DNA of 64,000 nt, from NCBI RefSeq assembly GCF_003851685.1, contig NZ_CP027727.1, positions 2,728,001-2,792,000 on the forward strand, given 5' to 3'. A model generated the notes under the pieces. It saw only the letters and a list, made by a program, of their open reading frames with translations, was not told where the DNA came from and did not search any database. The translations under genes and the position numbers were made by a program. Position 1 is the first letter of the stretch, and each line of letters starts with the position of its first letter. This document shows positions 8,407-15,363 of this stretch, piece after piece. The DNA is from Pseudomonas sp. R5-89-07. GTDB taxonomy: Bacteria > Pseudomonadota > Gammaproteobacteria > Pseudomonadales > Pseudomonadaceae.

Positions 8407-9028
8407 TCGGCCCCAGGCGGGGCGCTTGGACAGCGGCAGGCAAGGCAAGGCGCGCAGTGCGCAATCGGGCCAGATCAACTGGCCGGGCACCTTGCTCGGT
8501 GGCAGGCCGCAGCGCCGTGAGGATTTGCTGTGGCACCTGCGCAGCCGGTCGGCCCATGAACTGTGGCTGGTGATCGTCGACGCCTCGGCTTCCACTCGGA
8601 AGCACCAGGCGTTGAGCGATGCCAAGGGCCTGCTGGCGCAGTTGTTTGATGACGCGTATCGGCAGCGGGCGCGCATGGCGTTGTTGACCGCAAGCGGGCA
8701 GTCGCCGAGGTGGCAGGTACAGGGCTTGAAAGCGGCCAAAGGCCTGACGGGTTGGCTGGAACAACTGGGCGCCGGTGGCGGTACGCCGTTGCTGGCAGCC
8801 TTGACCGAGGCGGCCGATTGGCTGGTGGCGCGGCGTAAGCGTTATCCGGCGGAGCAGCAGCGGTTGCTGGTAATCACCGATGGGCGGCTCAAGGTGATCG
8901 AAGGGTTGCCGCTGCTGGCGTGTCCGGGGTTGCTGGTGGACATCGAGCGCGGGCCGATCAGGCTGGGGCGGGCGCAAGCGCTGGCGAGGGGGTTGCAGCT
9001 GGATTATCGGCATATCGATAAGGTGTAG
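8366..9028 (+). CDS. chlD: VWA domain of ChlD-like medium cobaltochelatase subunit (read by -1 frameshift)
   Basis: The -1 frame after the slippery site encodes about 220 residues with a von Willebrand A domain. It has the MIDAS motif DASAS (about residues 403-407 of the fused protein), GAGGGTPLL and VITDGRLK. Before it lies the basic segment RLDSGRQGKARS seen in ChlD-type proteins. Fused to the ATPase domain this gives a 551-residue ATPase-VWA protein, the normal layout of the medium chelatase subunit. There is no good independent start. The only in-frame ATG (8297) lies inside the ATPase gene with no ribosome site, and a TTG lies at 8426. That favours frameshifting, but internal initiation cannot be excluded. 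Confidence 0.82.
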   Translation, partial: ALGIRPRPDAGADARPQAGRLDSGRQGKARSAQSGQINWPGTLLGGRPQRREDLLWHLRSRSAHELWLVIVDASASTRKHQALSDAKGLLAQLFDDAYRQRARMALLTASGQSPRWQVQGLKAAKGLTGWLEQLGAGGGTPLLAALTEAADWLVARRKRYPAEQQRLLVITDGRLKVIEGLPLLACPGLLVDIERGPIRLGRAQALARGLQLDYRHIDKV

Positions 9029-9040
9029 TGCCAGTCCCGC

Positions 9041-9105
9041 CGCTATCGGGGGCAAGCCCCCTCCCACATTTGGAATGCATTCCCCTGTGGGAGGGGCTTG
9101 CCCCG
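9041..9105. repeat. REP palindrome interrupted by the IS
   Basis: Inverted arms CTATCGGGGGCAAGCCCCCT and TGTGGGAGGGGCTTGCCCCG form a paired REP with a short centre. The right arm is cut at CCCCG by the insertion sequence and resumes with CCCCGATGAGG at 10382. Confidence 0.85.
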
Positions 9106-9110
9106 GTACA

Positions 9111-9155
9111 AACCGGGGACATCGTTTACATTTCTAACCGGGGACATGGTTTACA
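9111..9155 (+). repeat. Left inverted repeat of the IS, double subrepeat
   Basis: Two copies of AACCGGGGACATCGTTTACA (the second with one change, ATGG for ATCG) are spaced 25 bp apart. They match the reverse complement of the right end. Confidence 0.85.
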
Positions 9156-9187
9156 GGTTAATACGCATGATCAGGAGGTAACTGATC

Positions 9188-10336
9188 ATGCCCTGGAACC
9201 AAGAGTCTCCGATGAATCAACGAATCAGACTGGTTGCCGACTGGCTTTCTGGCAACTACACCAAAAGCCAGTTGGCACGTCGCTTTGACGTTAGTCGGCC
9301 TACGGTCGACAAATGGATTGCCCGGCACAACGGCGATTTAAAGTCCTTATCCGAGCTGTCCCGACGACCTCACAACAGCCCAAATAAAACCGACGACGAG
9401 ATCTTGGCTCGTGTGGTGGCGATGAAGGAGGCCCACGATAAATGGGGGCCTAAGAAGCTTCTCGAACTATTACGGCTTGAAGATCCTTCCGTCGCCTGGC
9501 CTTCTCCAAGTACAGCGGGCCAGTGGCTTGAACGACTTGGGCTCGTCAACAAACGACGTTTCAAGCGCCGGCACAGTATTTCCCAGGCAGAAATGCGAGA
9601 GGCCAACGAACCTAACAAGACTTGGTGCGCTGATTACAAAGGGCAATTCAAGATGCTTGACGCGCAGATGTGCTTCCCTTTGACCGTTACAGACCACGCG
9701 TCCCGGATGATTCTGGCGTGCAGGGCCCATCCCCAGATCAAGACCCAGCCAGTAAAACAAGCATTTGAAAGGCTTTTTCAGGAGTACGGCATGCCGGAAG
9801 TTATCCGTTCGGACAACGGGGTTCCGTTCGCCTCTCCGGGTCTGGCAAGAATGTCCACATTGGCAGTTTGGTGGATTCGTCTGGGCATCTATCCGGAGCG
9901 CACCATGCCAGGAAGACCCGCCCAGAATGGTCGCCATGAGCGAATGCACCGTAGTTTGAAACTTGAGCTGCCCATAGGGAAAAACTTAGTCGAGCAGCAG
10001 CTTTTGCTGGAGCATTTCAGGCATGAGTTCAATTACGTACGCCCTCATGAAGCCCTCGGCATGAAACGTCCGGGAGACCTATATGTGCCGTCTACCCGAC
10101 TTTACCCAGGCTGTTTGCCCGATGTGGAGTATCCCGCAGAAATGAGGGTTCGCAGCGTCAGACAGGACGGATCGATCAAATGGAACGGCAAGTTGTTATT
10201 TGTCAGCGAGGCACTATCTGGGGAAAGGATAGGACTCAAAGAAGTTGAAGATGATGTTTGGGATTTGTACCTGTGTGATTATCCCCTGGGGAGGCTTGGG
10301 CGAGGTATGACCCGCGTCCAGGCCTCAAATGTGTAA
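9188..10336 (+). CDS. IS481-family DDE transposase
   Basis: This 382-residue protein has an N-terminal helix-turn-helix (SQLARRFDVSRPTVDKWIAR) and an HTH_29/HTH_32-like segment. The rve integrase core follows, with catalytic Asp in WCADYKG, Asp in IRSDNGVPF and Glu in NGRHERMHRSLK. A C-terminal NYVRPHEALGMKRPGDLY segment is typical of the IS481 group. A perfect Shine-Dalgarno AGGAGGT (9173-9179) precedes the ATG by 8 nt. The TAA stop lies within the right terminal repeat. The frame is intact, so the element may be active. Confidence 0.95.
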   Translation: MPWNQESPMNQRIRLVADWLSGNYTKSQLARRFDVSRPTVDKWIARHNGDLKSLSELSRRPHNSPNKTDDEILARVVAMKEAHDKWGPKKLLELLRLEDPSVAWPSPSTAGQWLERLGLVNKRRFKRRHSISQAEMREANEPNKTWCADYKGQFKMLDAQMCFPLTVTDHASRMILACRAHPQIKTQPVKQAFERLFQEYGMPEVIRSDNGVPFASPGLARMSTLAVWWIRLGIYPERTMPGRPAQNGRHERMHRSLKLELPIGKNLVEQQLLLEHFRHEFNYVRPHEALGMKRPGDLYVPSTRLYPGCLPDVEYPAEMRVRSVRQDGSIKWNGKLLFVSEALSGERIGLKEVEDDVWDLYLCDYPLGRLGRGMTRVQASNV

Positions 10337-10376
10337 ACGATGTCCCCGGTTTCAGATGTAAACGATGTCTACGGTT
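10332..10376 (-). repeat. Right inverted repeat of the IS, double subrepeat
   Basis: TGTAAACGATGTCCCCGGTT and TGTAAACGATGTCTACGGTT lie 25 bp apart. They are the inverted counterpart of the left end; the outer copy differs by two bases. Confidence 0.85.
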
Positions 10377-10416
10377 CTACACCCCGATGAGGCACTCACT
10401 CACACACACACCTCTA

Positions 10417-11364
10417 TCAGCCAGCCCCCGGCACATTCGGCCAAAGATCGGCAACCAGAAACAGTCGCTCGGCTTCCTCCCAATCCTCACCGTTGCGCAC
10501 CAGCCGCACCAATAACTGCGCCGGCGCCATCGGGTCCAGGTCTGCCAGCCAGCCCTGCATCTGTTCTTCGCTCCACACCTCGCTTGTCAGGTAATGCGCC
10601 GGCGCCAGCCAGGCATGTCGGGGCAGGGGTTGCCAGCGGCCTGCCGCGCTGGCGCTGACAAAGTCCGGCCAATCACGCTGATGCAACCACCGCCCACGCA
10701 AATGCTGCGGATGAGCGCCGAGGGGCGAGACGGCCTGGCCCGGCCACGGGTAAAGCAGGTACCCGCCCAGCCACAGGTGCGCGTCGAACTGCTGGATATC
10801 CAGCGCCGCCAGGGCTTCACGGCTTTCCGCGCGCGCCGAAATCGGCAATTGATGCTGGGCCAGGTGCGCCAGTTTGCGGTCGAGCCGATCATGGCAACCC
10901 GGGCCCAGCCACTGCGCGGTGTCCTCGCCGTTCCCCGTTTGAGGCCCGAGATAGAGCTTGATTGCCAGTTCCAGGTGATGCACGCCATCGCGGTCGCGCA
11001 GCAGCATGTCCAGCTCGCCCAGGGTGTGGCCGGCGCGGCGAATTGGCAGGTTGGCCGCCAGCAACTCCACGCCCGGCGCATGCTGCACGGCGAACTGCCA
11101 CAGCCGTTCATAATAGAGACCCAGGCGCCGGGTGCGCGCCAGGCTCAGCCAGTGTTGCAGCGCGCGGCTGTCCTGATCGAGGGCGCGTAGCCAGGCTTCG
11201 AGCAACTGCGGCGCCCGTACCCAGTCACTGCCCGCCAGCGGATGGCGCTGCGGCCAGGGCGTGTGTGCGAGCATGGGTGGCGCCAGCATCACCCACGCCA
11301 GGTCGCGCACTTCGGGGTGGCGCAGTTGGCGGGGCAGGGCGTGCAAGTCAGGGAACAGAGTCAT
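10417..11364 (-). CDS. DUF1853 family protein
   Basis: This 315-residue soluble protein of unknown function matches the DUF1853 type found in gammaproteobacteria. An N-terminal [19 protein letters not shown] segment is followed by a core with [24 protein letters not shown], resembling the acidic/lysine pattern of a PD-(D/E)xK nuclease fold (D, then LELAIK). That resemblance is inference. It is transcribed divergently from nadK. The IS lies 35 bp beyond its stop. Confidence 0.8.
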   Translation of the reverse strand: MTLFPDLHALPRQLRHPEVRDLAWVMLAPPMLAHTPWPQRHPLAGSDWVRAPQLLEAWLRALDQDSRALQHWLSLARTRRLGLYYERLWQFAVQHAPGVELLAANLPIRRAGHTLGELDMLLRDRDGVHHLELAIKLYLGPQTGNGEDTAQWLGPGCHDRLDRKLAHLAQHQLPISARAESREALAALDIQQFDAHLWLGGYLLYPWPGQAVSPLGAHPQHLRGRWLHQRDWPDFVSASAAGRWQPLPRHAWLAPAHYLTSEVWSEEQMQGWLADLDPMAPAQLLVRLVRNGEDWEEAERLFLVADLWPNVPGAG

Positions 11365-11453
11365 GGTGCGAGCATAGCCTCTTAAATCGCGTGCAGGTGT
11401 CTGAGAAACCCCTGAGAACCATTGTCATCGAGGTCCAGCGGCGACAAAGGATT

Positions 11454-11481
11454 TTGCCTGACGCGGCCTTTCGCCCATAAT
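11454..11481 (+). promoter_or_regulatory. Candidate sigma-70 promoter of the nadK operon
   Basis: TTGCCT (11454-11459) and CATAAT (11476-11481) are separated by 16 bp and lie 39 bp before the nadK ATG. The match is good but judged by eye only. Confidence 0.5.
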
Positions 11482-11520
11482 CGTTTCTTTTTGCCACACC
11501 CCTACGCCCGCAGGAGCCCC

Positions 11521-12411
11521 ATGGAGCAATTTCGCAATATCGGCATTATCGGTCGCCTGGGCAGTACCCAGGTGTTGGACACCGTCCGCCGGCTGAAAAA
11601 ATTCCTGCTGGAACGCCACCTGCATGTGATCCTCGAAGACACCATCGGCGAAATCCTGCCGGGCCACGGCCTGCAGACTTCCTCGCGCAAAATGCTTGGC
11701 GAAGTGTGCGACATGGTCATTGTGGTCGGCGGCGATGGCAGCCTGCTCGGCGCGGCGCGGGCGCTGGCGCGGCACAATGTGCCGGTGCTGGGGATCAACC
11801 GTGGCAGCCTGGGGTTTCTGACCGATATCCGGCCCGATGAGCTGGAAGTCGAAGTGGCCAAGGTGCTCGACGGCCATTACCTGGTGGAGAACCGCTTCCT
11901 GCTGCAAGCCGAAGTGCGTCGCCACGGCGAGGCCATCGGCCAGGGTGATGCCCTCAATGACGTGGTGCTGCACCCCGGCAAATCCACGCGCATGATCGAG
12001 TTCGAGTTGTATATCGACGGCCAGTTCGTCTGCAGCCAGAAAGCCGACGGCCTGATCGTCGCCACGCCGACCGGCTCCACTGCCTATGCGCTGTCGGCCG
12101 GTGGCCCGATCATGCATCCCAAGCTGGATGCCATTGTGATCGTGCCGATGTATCCCCATATGTTGTCGAGTCGGCCGATTGTGGTCGATGGCAACAGTGA
12201 GCTGAAAATCGTGGTGTCCAAGGATATGCAAATCTACCCACAAGTTTCCTGCGACGGGCAGAACCATTTCACCTGCGCCCCCGGTGACACCATCACCGTG
12301 AGCAAGAAGGCACAGAAGTTGCGGTTGATCCACCCGCTGGACCACAACTACTACGAAGTGTGCCGCACCAAGCTGGGCTGGGGCAGCCGCTTGGGGGGTG
12401 GAGGCGACTGA
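11521..12411 (+). CDS. nadK: NAD kinase
   Basis: NadK phosphorylates NAD to NADP with ATP. The 296-residue protein has the catalytic GGDGS motif (residues 70-74), the NE/D-type segment ALNDVVLHPGKSTRM and the glycine-rich ADGLIVATPTGSTAYALSAG block that defines the family. The ATG at 11521 follows CAGGAG. Its TGA overlaps the ATG of the next gene (TGATG), making it the head of a tight operon. Confidence 0.97.
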   Translation: MEQFRNIGIIGRLGSTQVLDTVRRLKKFLLERHLHVILEDTIGEILPGHGLQTSSRKMLGEVCDMVIVVGGDGSLLGAARALARHNVPVLGINRGSLGFLTDIRPDELEVEVAKVLDGHYLVENRFLLQAEVRRHGEAIGQGDALNDVVLHPGKSTRMIEFELYIDGQFVCSQKADGLIVATPTGSTAYALSAGGPIMHPKLDAIVIVPMYPHMLSSRPIVVDGNSELKIVVSKDMQIYPQVSCDGQNHFTCAPGDTITVSKKAQKLRLIHPLDHNYYEVCRTKLGWGSRLGGGGD

Positions 12412-13382
12412 TGCTCGATCCCGCGCGTAGCTACGACCTGATTGGTGACGTGCATGGTTGCGCCCATACCCTGGAGCACCTGCTCGACCAGATGGGTTAC
12501 CACAAGCAGGGCGGCACCTGGCGCCACCCGTCGCGCATGGCGGTGTTCCTCGGCGATATCATCGACCGTGGCCCCCGCATCCGCGAAGCGCTGCATATCG
12601 TCCACGACATGGCCGAGGCCGGCCAGGCGCTGTGCATCATGGGCAACCATGAGTTCAATGCACTCGGCTGGACCACACCGGCCCCGCCGGGCAGCGGCAA
12701 GCAATTCGTGCGCGAGCACACCCCGCGCCATGGGCGGCTGATCCAGGAAACCCTGACCCAGTTCGAACAGCACCCGGCCGACTGGCAGGCCTTCCTCGGC
12801 TGGTTCTACGACATGCCGTTGTTCGTCGACGCCGGACGTTTCCGCGTGGTGCATGCCTGCTGGGACGAAAGCTTCATCCAGCCGCTGCGCGCCACGTTCC
12901 CGGATGGCTGCATCGACCCACATTTCCTGCAGGCCGCTGCCGTGCCGGGCAGCTTTGCCTGCAACGCGTTCGATCGCCTGCTGCGCGGCACCGACATGCG
13001 CCTGCCGCACGGCCTCACCCTGACCGGTGGCGATGGCCTGACGCGCTCGTTCTTTCGCACCAAATTCTGGGAAGACGACCCGAAAACCTACGGCGACATC
13101 GTATTCCAGCCCGACGCCTTGCCCGAGCCGGTGGCGCGCACGCCGTTGTCGTCCACTGAAAAGAACAGCCTGCTGCGCTATGGCACCGACCAGCCGCTGT
13201 TGTTCGTCGGCCATTACTGGCGCAGCGGCAAACCGGCACCGATCCGCCCGAACCTGGCCTGCCTGGACTACAGCGCGGTGCTGTACGGCAAGTTGGTGGC
13301 GTATCGCCTGGACCAGGAAACCCAACTGGACCCAAGTAAATTCGTGTGGGTCGACGTTGAGCGACCCGAGGTTATCCAATGA
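12411..13382 (+). CDS. Calcineurin-like metallophosphoesterase
   Basis: This 323-residue protein has all metal-ligand motifs of the family: DVHG near residue 14, GDIIDRG, GNHE, the H of VVHACW and GHYW near the C-terminus. It is probably a cytosolic Ser/Thr-phosphatase-like or nucleotide phosphoesterase; the substrate is unknown. It sits between nadK and the rhomboid gene, overlapping both by start/stop sharing, which suggests coupled translation. Confidence 0.88.
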   Translation: MLDPARSYDLIGDVHGCAHTLEHLLDQMGYHKQGGTWRHPSRMAVFLGDIIDRGPRIREALHIVHDMAEAGQALCIMGNHEFNALGWTTPAPPGSGKQFVREHTPRHGRLIQETLTQFEQHPADWQAFLGWFYDMPLFVDAGRFRVVHACWDESFIQPLRATFPDGCIDPHFLQAAAVPGSFACNAFDRLLRGTDMRLPHGLTLTGGDGLTRSFFRTKFWEDDPKTYGDIVFQPDALPEPVARTPLSSTEKNSLLRYGTDQPLLFVGHYWRSGKPAPIRPNLACLDYSAVLYGKLVAYRLDQETQLDPSKFVWVDVERPEVIQ

Positions 13383-14248
13383 GTACCGTGGCTGTATTGC
13401 GCCTGCCCCTGAACGTGGACCTGGGCGGTTTCGTCAAGTTGCTGCAACGCATGCAGGTGCCCCATCGCGTCAGCGAAGAGGCGGGCGAACAAGTGCTGTG
13501 GGTGCCCGAGACCATCAGCGACGACGTGCGTGTGTTGTACCAGCGTTTTCCCGCCGGTGATCCGGACCAGCAACTGGATATTCCCGAACAGGCGCCCGTT
13601 GCGCGGCCAGGGTTTGTCCAGCAGGTACGCCACAGCCCGGTCACGGCGCTGGTGCTGCTGGCCAGCCTGATCGTGGGTGCGGTGACCCTGCTCGGCGAAA
13701 ACCTGCAAACCATGGCCTGGCTGACCTTCCTGCCGTTTCGGGTGCTGGGCGAATACATCCAGTTCACCCCACTGGCCGACAGCCTGGCCTCCGGGCAGTG
13801 GTGGCGCCTGGTCACGCCGATGCTGATTCACTTCGGCATCCTGCACCTGGCCATGAACGGCATGTGGTACTGGGAGCTGGGCCGCCGCATCGAAGCGCGC
13901 CAGGGCGGCATCAACTTGCTGGGCCTGACCCTGTTGTTCAGCCTGGTGTCCAATTACGCGCAGTATGCCTATGGCGGCCCGGGCCTGTTCGGCGGTTTGT
14001 CCGGCGTGCTGTATGGCCTGCTCGGGCACTGCTGGATTTTTCAATTACTCTCGCCCAACCCGGCGTATCGCTTGCCCCGTGGGGTGCTGGTGATGATGCT
14101 GGTGTGGCTGGTGCTCTGCCTGTCGGGGCTGGTCTCGATGATCGGCTTCGGCGAAATCGCCAACGCGGCCCACGTGGGTGGCTTGGTTATCGGTTGCCTG
14201 ACCGGTTTGCTGGGCGGGCTGTACAACCGCCGCAAATCGTCTATTTGA
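13379..14248 (+). CDS. glpG: Rhomboid intramembrane serine protease GlpG
   Basis: GlpG cleaves transmembrane helices within the inner membrane. The 289-residue protein has a soluble N-terminal domain and then about six helices. The catalytic Ser is in GGLSGV (S208), the catalytic His in AAHVGG (H265), and the oxyanion HLAMNGMWYWELG block lies before them. The ATG overlaps the preceding stop (ATGA). YeaC follows 14 bp downstream. Confidence 0.93.
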   Translation: MSTVAVLRLPLNVDLGGFVKLLQRMQVPHRVSEEAGEQVLWVPETISDDVRVLYQRFPAGDPDQQLDIPEQAPVARPGFVQQVRHSPVTALVLLASLIVGAVTLLGENLQTMAWLTFLPFRVLGEYIQFTPLADSLASGQWWRLVTPMLIHFGILHLAMNGMWYWELGRRIEARQGGINLLGLTLLFSLVSNYAQYAYGGPGLFGGLSGVLYGLLGHCWIFQLLSPNPAYRLPRGVLVMMLVWLVLCLSGLVSMIGFGEIANAAHVGGLVIGCLTGLLGGLYNRRKSSI

Positions 14249-14262
14249 TAAGGAAGAGCCTT

Positions 14263-14523
14263 ATGTCCTCTTTTGCTGAAATGATCGAAAACATCACCCC
14301 CGACATCTACGAGAGCCTCAAGCTCGCCGTGGAAATCGGCAAGTGGTCCGATGGGCGCAAGCTCACCGCCGAGCAGCGCGAGCTGTCACTGCAGGCGGTG
14401 ATTGCCTGGGAAATCCAGAACCTGCCCGAAGACCAGCGCACCGGCTACATGGGCCCGCAGGAATGCGCGTCGAAATCGGCACCGGTGCCGAACATTCTGT
14501 TCAAGTCGGATGCGATCCATTGA
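14263..14523 (+). CDS. YeaC family protein (DUF1315)
   Basis: A small 86-residue acidic cytosolic protein begins MSSFAEMIENITPDIYESLK. It contains the YeaC-type core GKWSDGRKLTAEQRE and a GYMGPQECAS end. The function is unknown. AAGGAAG precedes the ATG by 7 nt. It is cotranscribed with glpG and the DUF2797 gene, whose TTG start overlaps its stop. Confidence 0.88.
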   Translation: MSSFAEMIENITPDIYESLKLAVEIGKWSDGRKLTAEQRELSLQAVIAWEIQNLPEDQRTGYMGPQECASKSAPVPNILFKSDAIH

Positions 14524-15350
14524 TTGAAATTGGTCGCGGTGCAGTCAGCAAAATGTCGGCGCAACTCGGTGAGCCGACCGTTCAATACGCGTTTCGTCTG
14601 GGCGATACCGAGGTACCGGTCAATCCGTTGATCGGCACGCATATTCGCCTGGAGTTCCTTGGTGCCATTCACTGCAGCCATTGCGGTCGCAAGACCAAGA
14701 CCAGCTTCAGCCAGGGCTATTGCTACCCATGCATGACCAAGCTGGCCCAGTGTGACTTGTGCATCATGAGCCCCGAACGTTGCCATTACGACGCCGGCAC
14801 CTGCCGCGATCCGGGCTGGGGTGAAACCTTCTGCATGACCGACCACGTGGTCTACCTGGCCAATTCGTCGGGGATCAAGGTCGGCATCACCCGTGCCACC
14901 CAGTTGCCGACCCGCTGGCTCGACCAGGGTGCCAGCCAGGCGCTGCCGATCATGCGTGTGGCCACCCGCCAGCAATCGGGCTTTGTCGAGGATCTGTTTC
15001 GCAGCCAGGTGGCCGACAAAACCAACTGGCGCGCGCTGCTCAAGGGCGATGCACAGTCGGTGGACCTCAAGCAGGTACGCGATGCGTTGTTCGCCTCCTG
15101 TGCCGAAGGCCTGCTCGGTTTGCAGGAACGCTTTGGTTTGCAGGCCATCCAAACCATTGCCGACATTGAGCCGATCGAGATCCGTTACCCGGTGCAGCAG
15201 TACCCGGCCAAGATCGTCAGCTTCAACCTGGACAAGAATCCGATTGCCGAAGGCACGCTGCTGGGGATCAAGGGCCAGTACCTGATCTTCGACACCGGCG
15301 TGATCAATATTCGTAAATACACGGCCTACCAGCTCGCCGTGCATCAGTAG
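14520..15350 (+). CDS. DUF2797 zinc-ribbon protein
   Basis: This protein of about 276 residues has unknown function. Near residues 44-63 a CxxC...CxxC zinc-ribbon (Cys in CSHC and CYPC) is followed by CDLC and further Cys residues; a GIY-YIG-like segment VYLANSSGIKVGITRATQLP comes next. The start is chosen as TTG at 14520, overlapping the yeaC stop, because homologous proteins as I recall them begin (M)IEIGRGA. The first ATG in frame is at 14553. It belongs to the nadK-pepN operon. Confidence 0.8.
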   Translation: MIEIGRGAVSKMSAQLGEPTVQYAFRLGDTEVPVNPLIGTHIRLEFLGAIHCSHCGRKTKTSFSQGYCYPCMTKLAQCDLCIMSPERCHYDAGTCRDPGWGETFCMTDHVVYLANSSGIKVGITRATQLPTRWLDQGASQALPIMRVATRQQSGFVEDLFRSQVADKTNWRALLKGDAQSVDLKQVRDALFASCAEGLLGLQERFGLQAIQTIADIEPIEIRYPVQQYPAKIVSFNLDKNPIAEGTLLGIKGQYLIFDTGVINIRKYTAYQLAVHQ

Positions 15351-15363
15351 AAGGATGCCACCC

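Larger units (their letters stand above)
9106..10381 (+). mobile_element. IS481-family insertion sequence
   Basis: The element is about 1276 bp and contains one transposase gene. It is bounded by long inverted repeats and flanked by the direct repeat CCCCG (9101-9105 and 10382-10386), read as a 5-bp target duplication. Each end carries two tandem 20-bp subrepeats with 25-bp periodicity. The left copies are at 9111-9130 and 9136-9155; the right copies are at 10332-10351 and 10357-10376. The exact outer boundaries are uncertain by a few bases because the outermost bases of the two ends do not match. Confidence 0.85.

Noticed and set aside
8297..9028. Independent VWA gene starting at ATG 8297
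   Set aside because: No Shine-Dalgarno, a 76-bp overlap inside the ATPase gene, and a complete frameshift signal gives a better explanation; kept only as an alternative.
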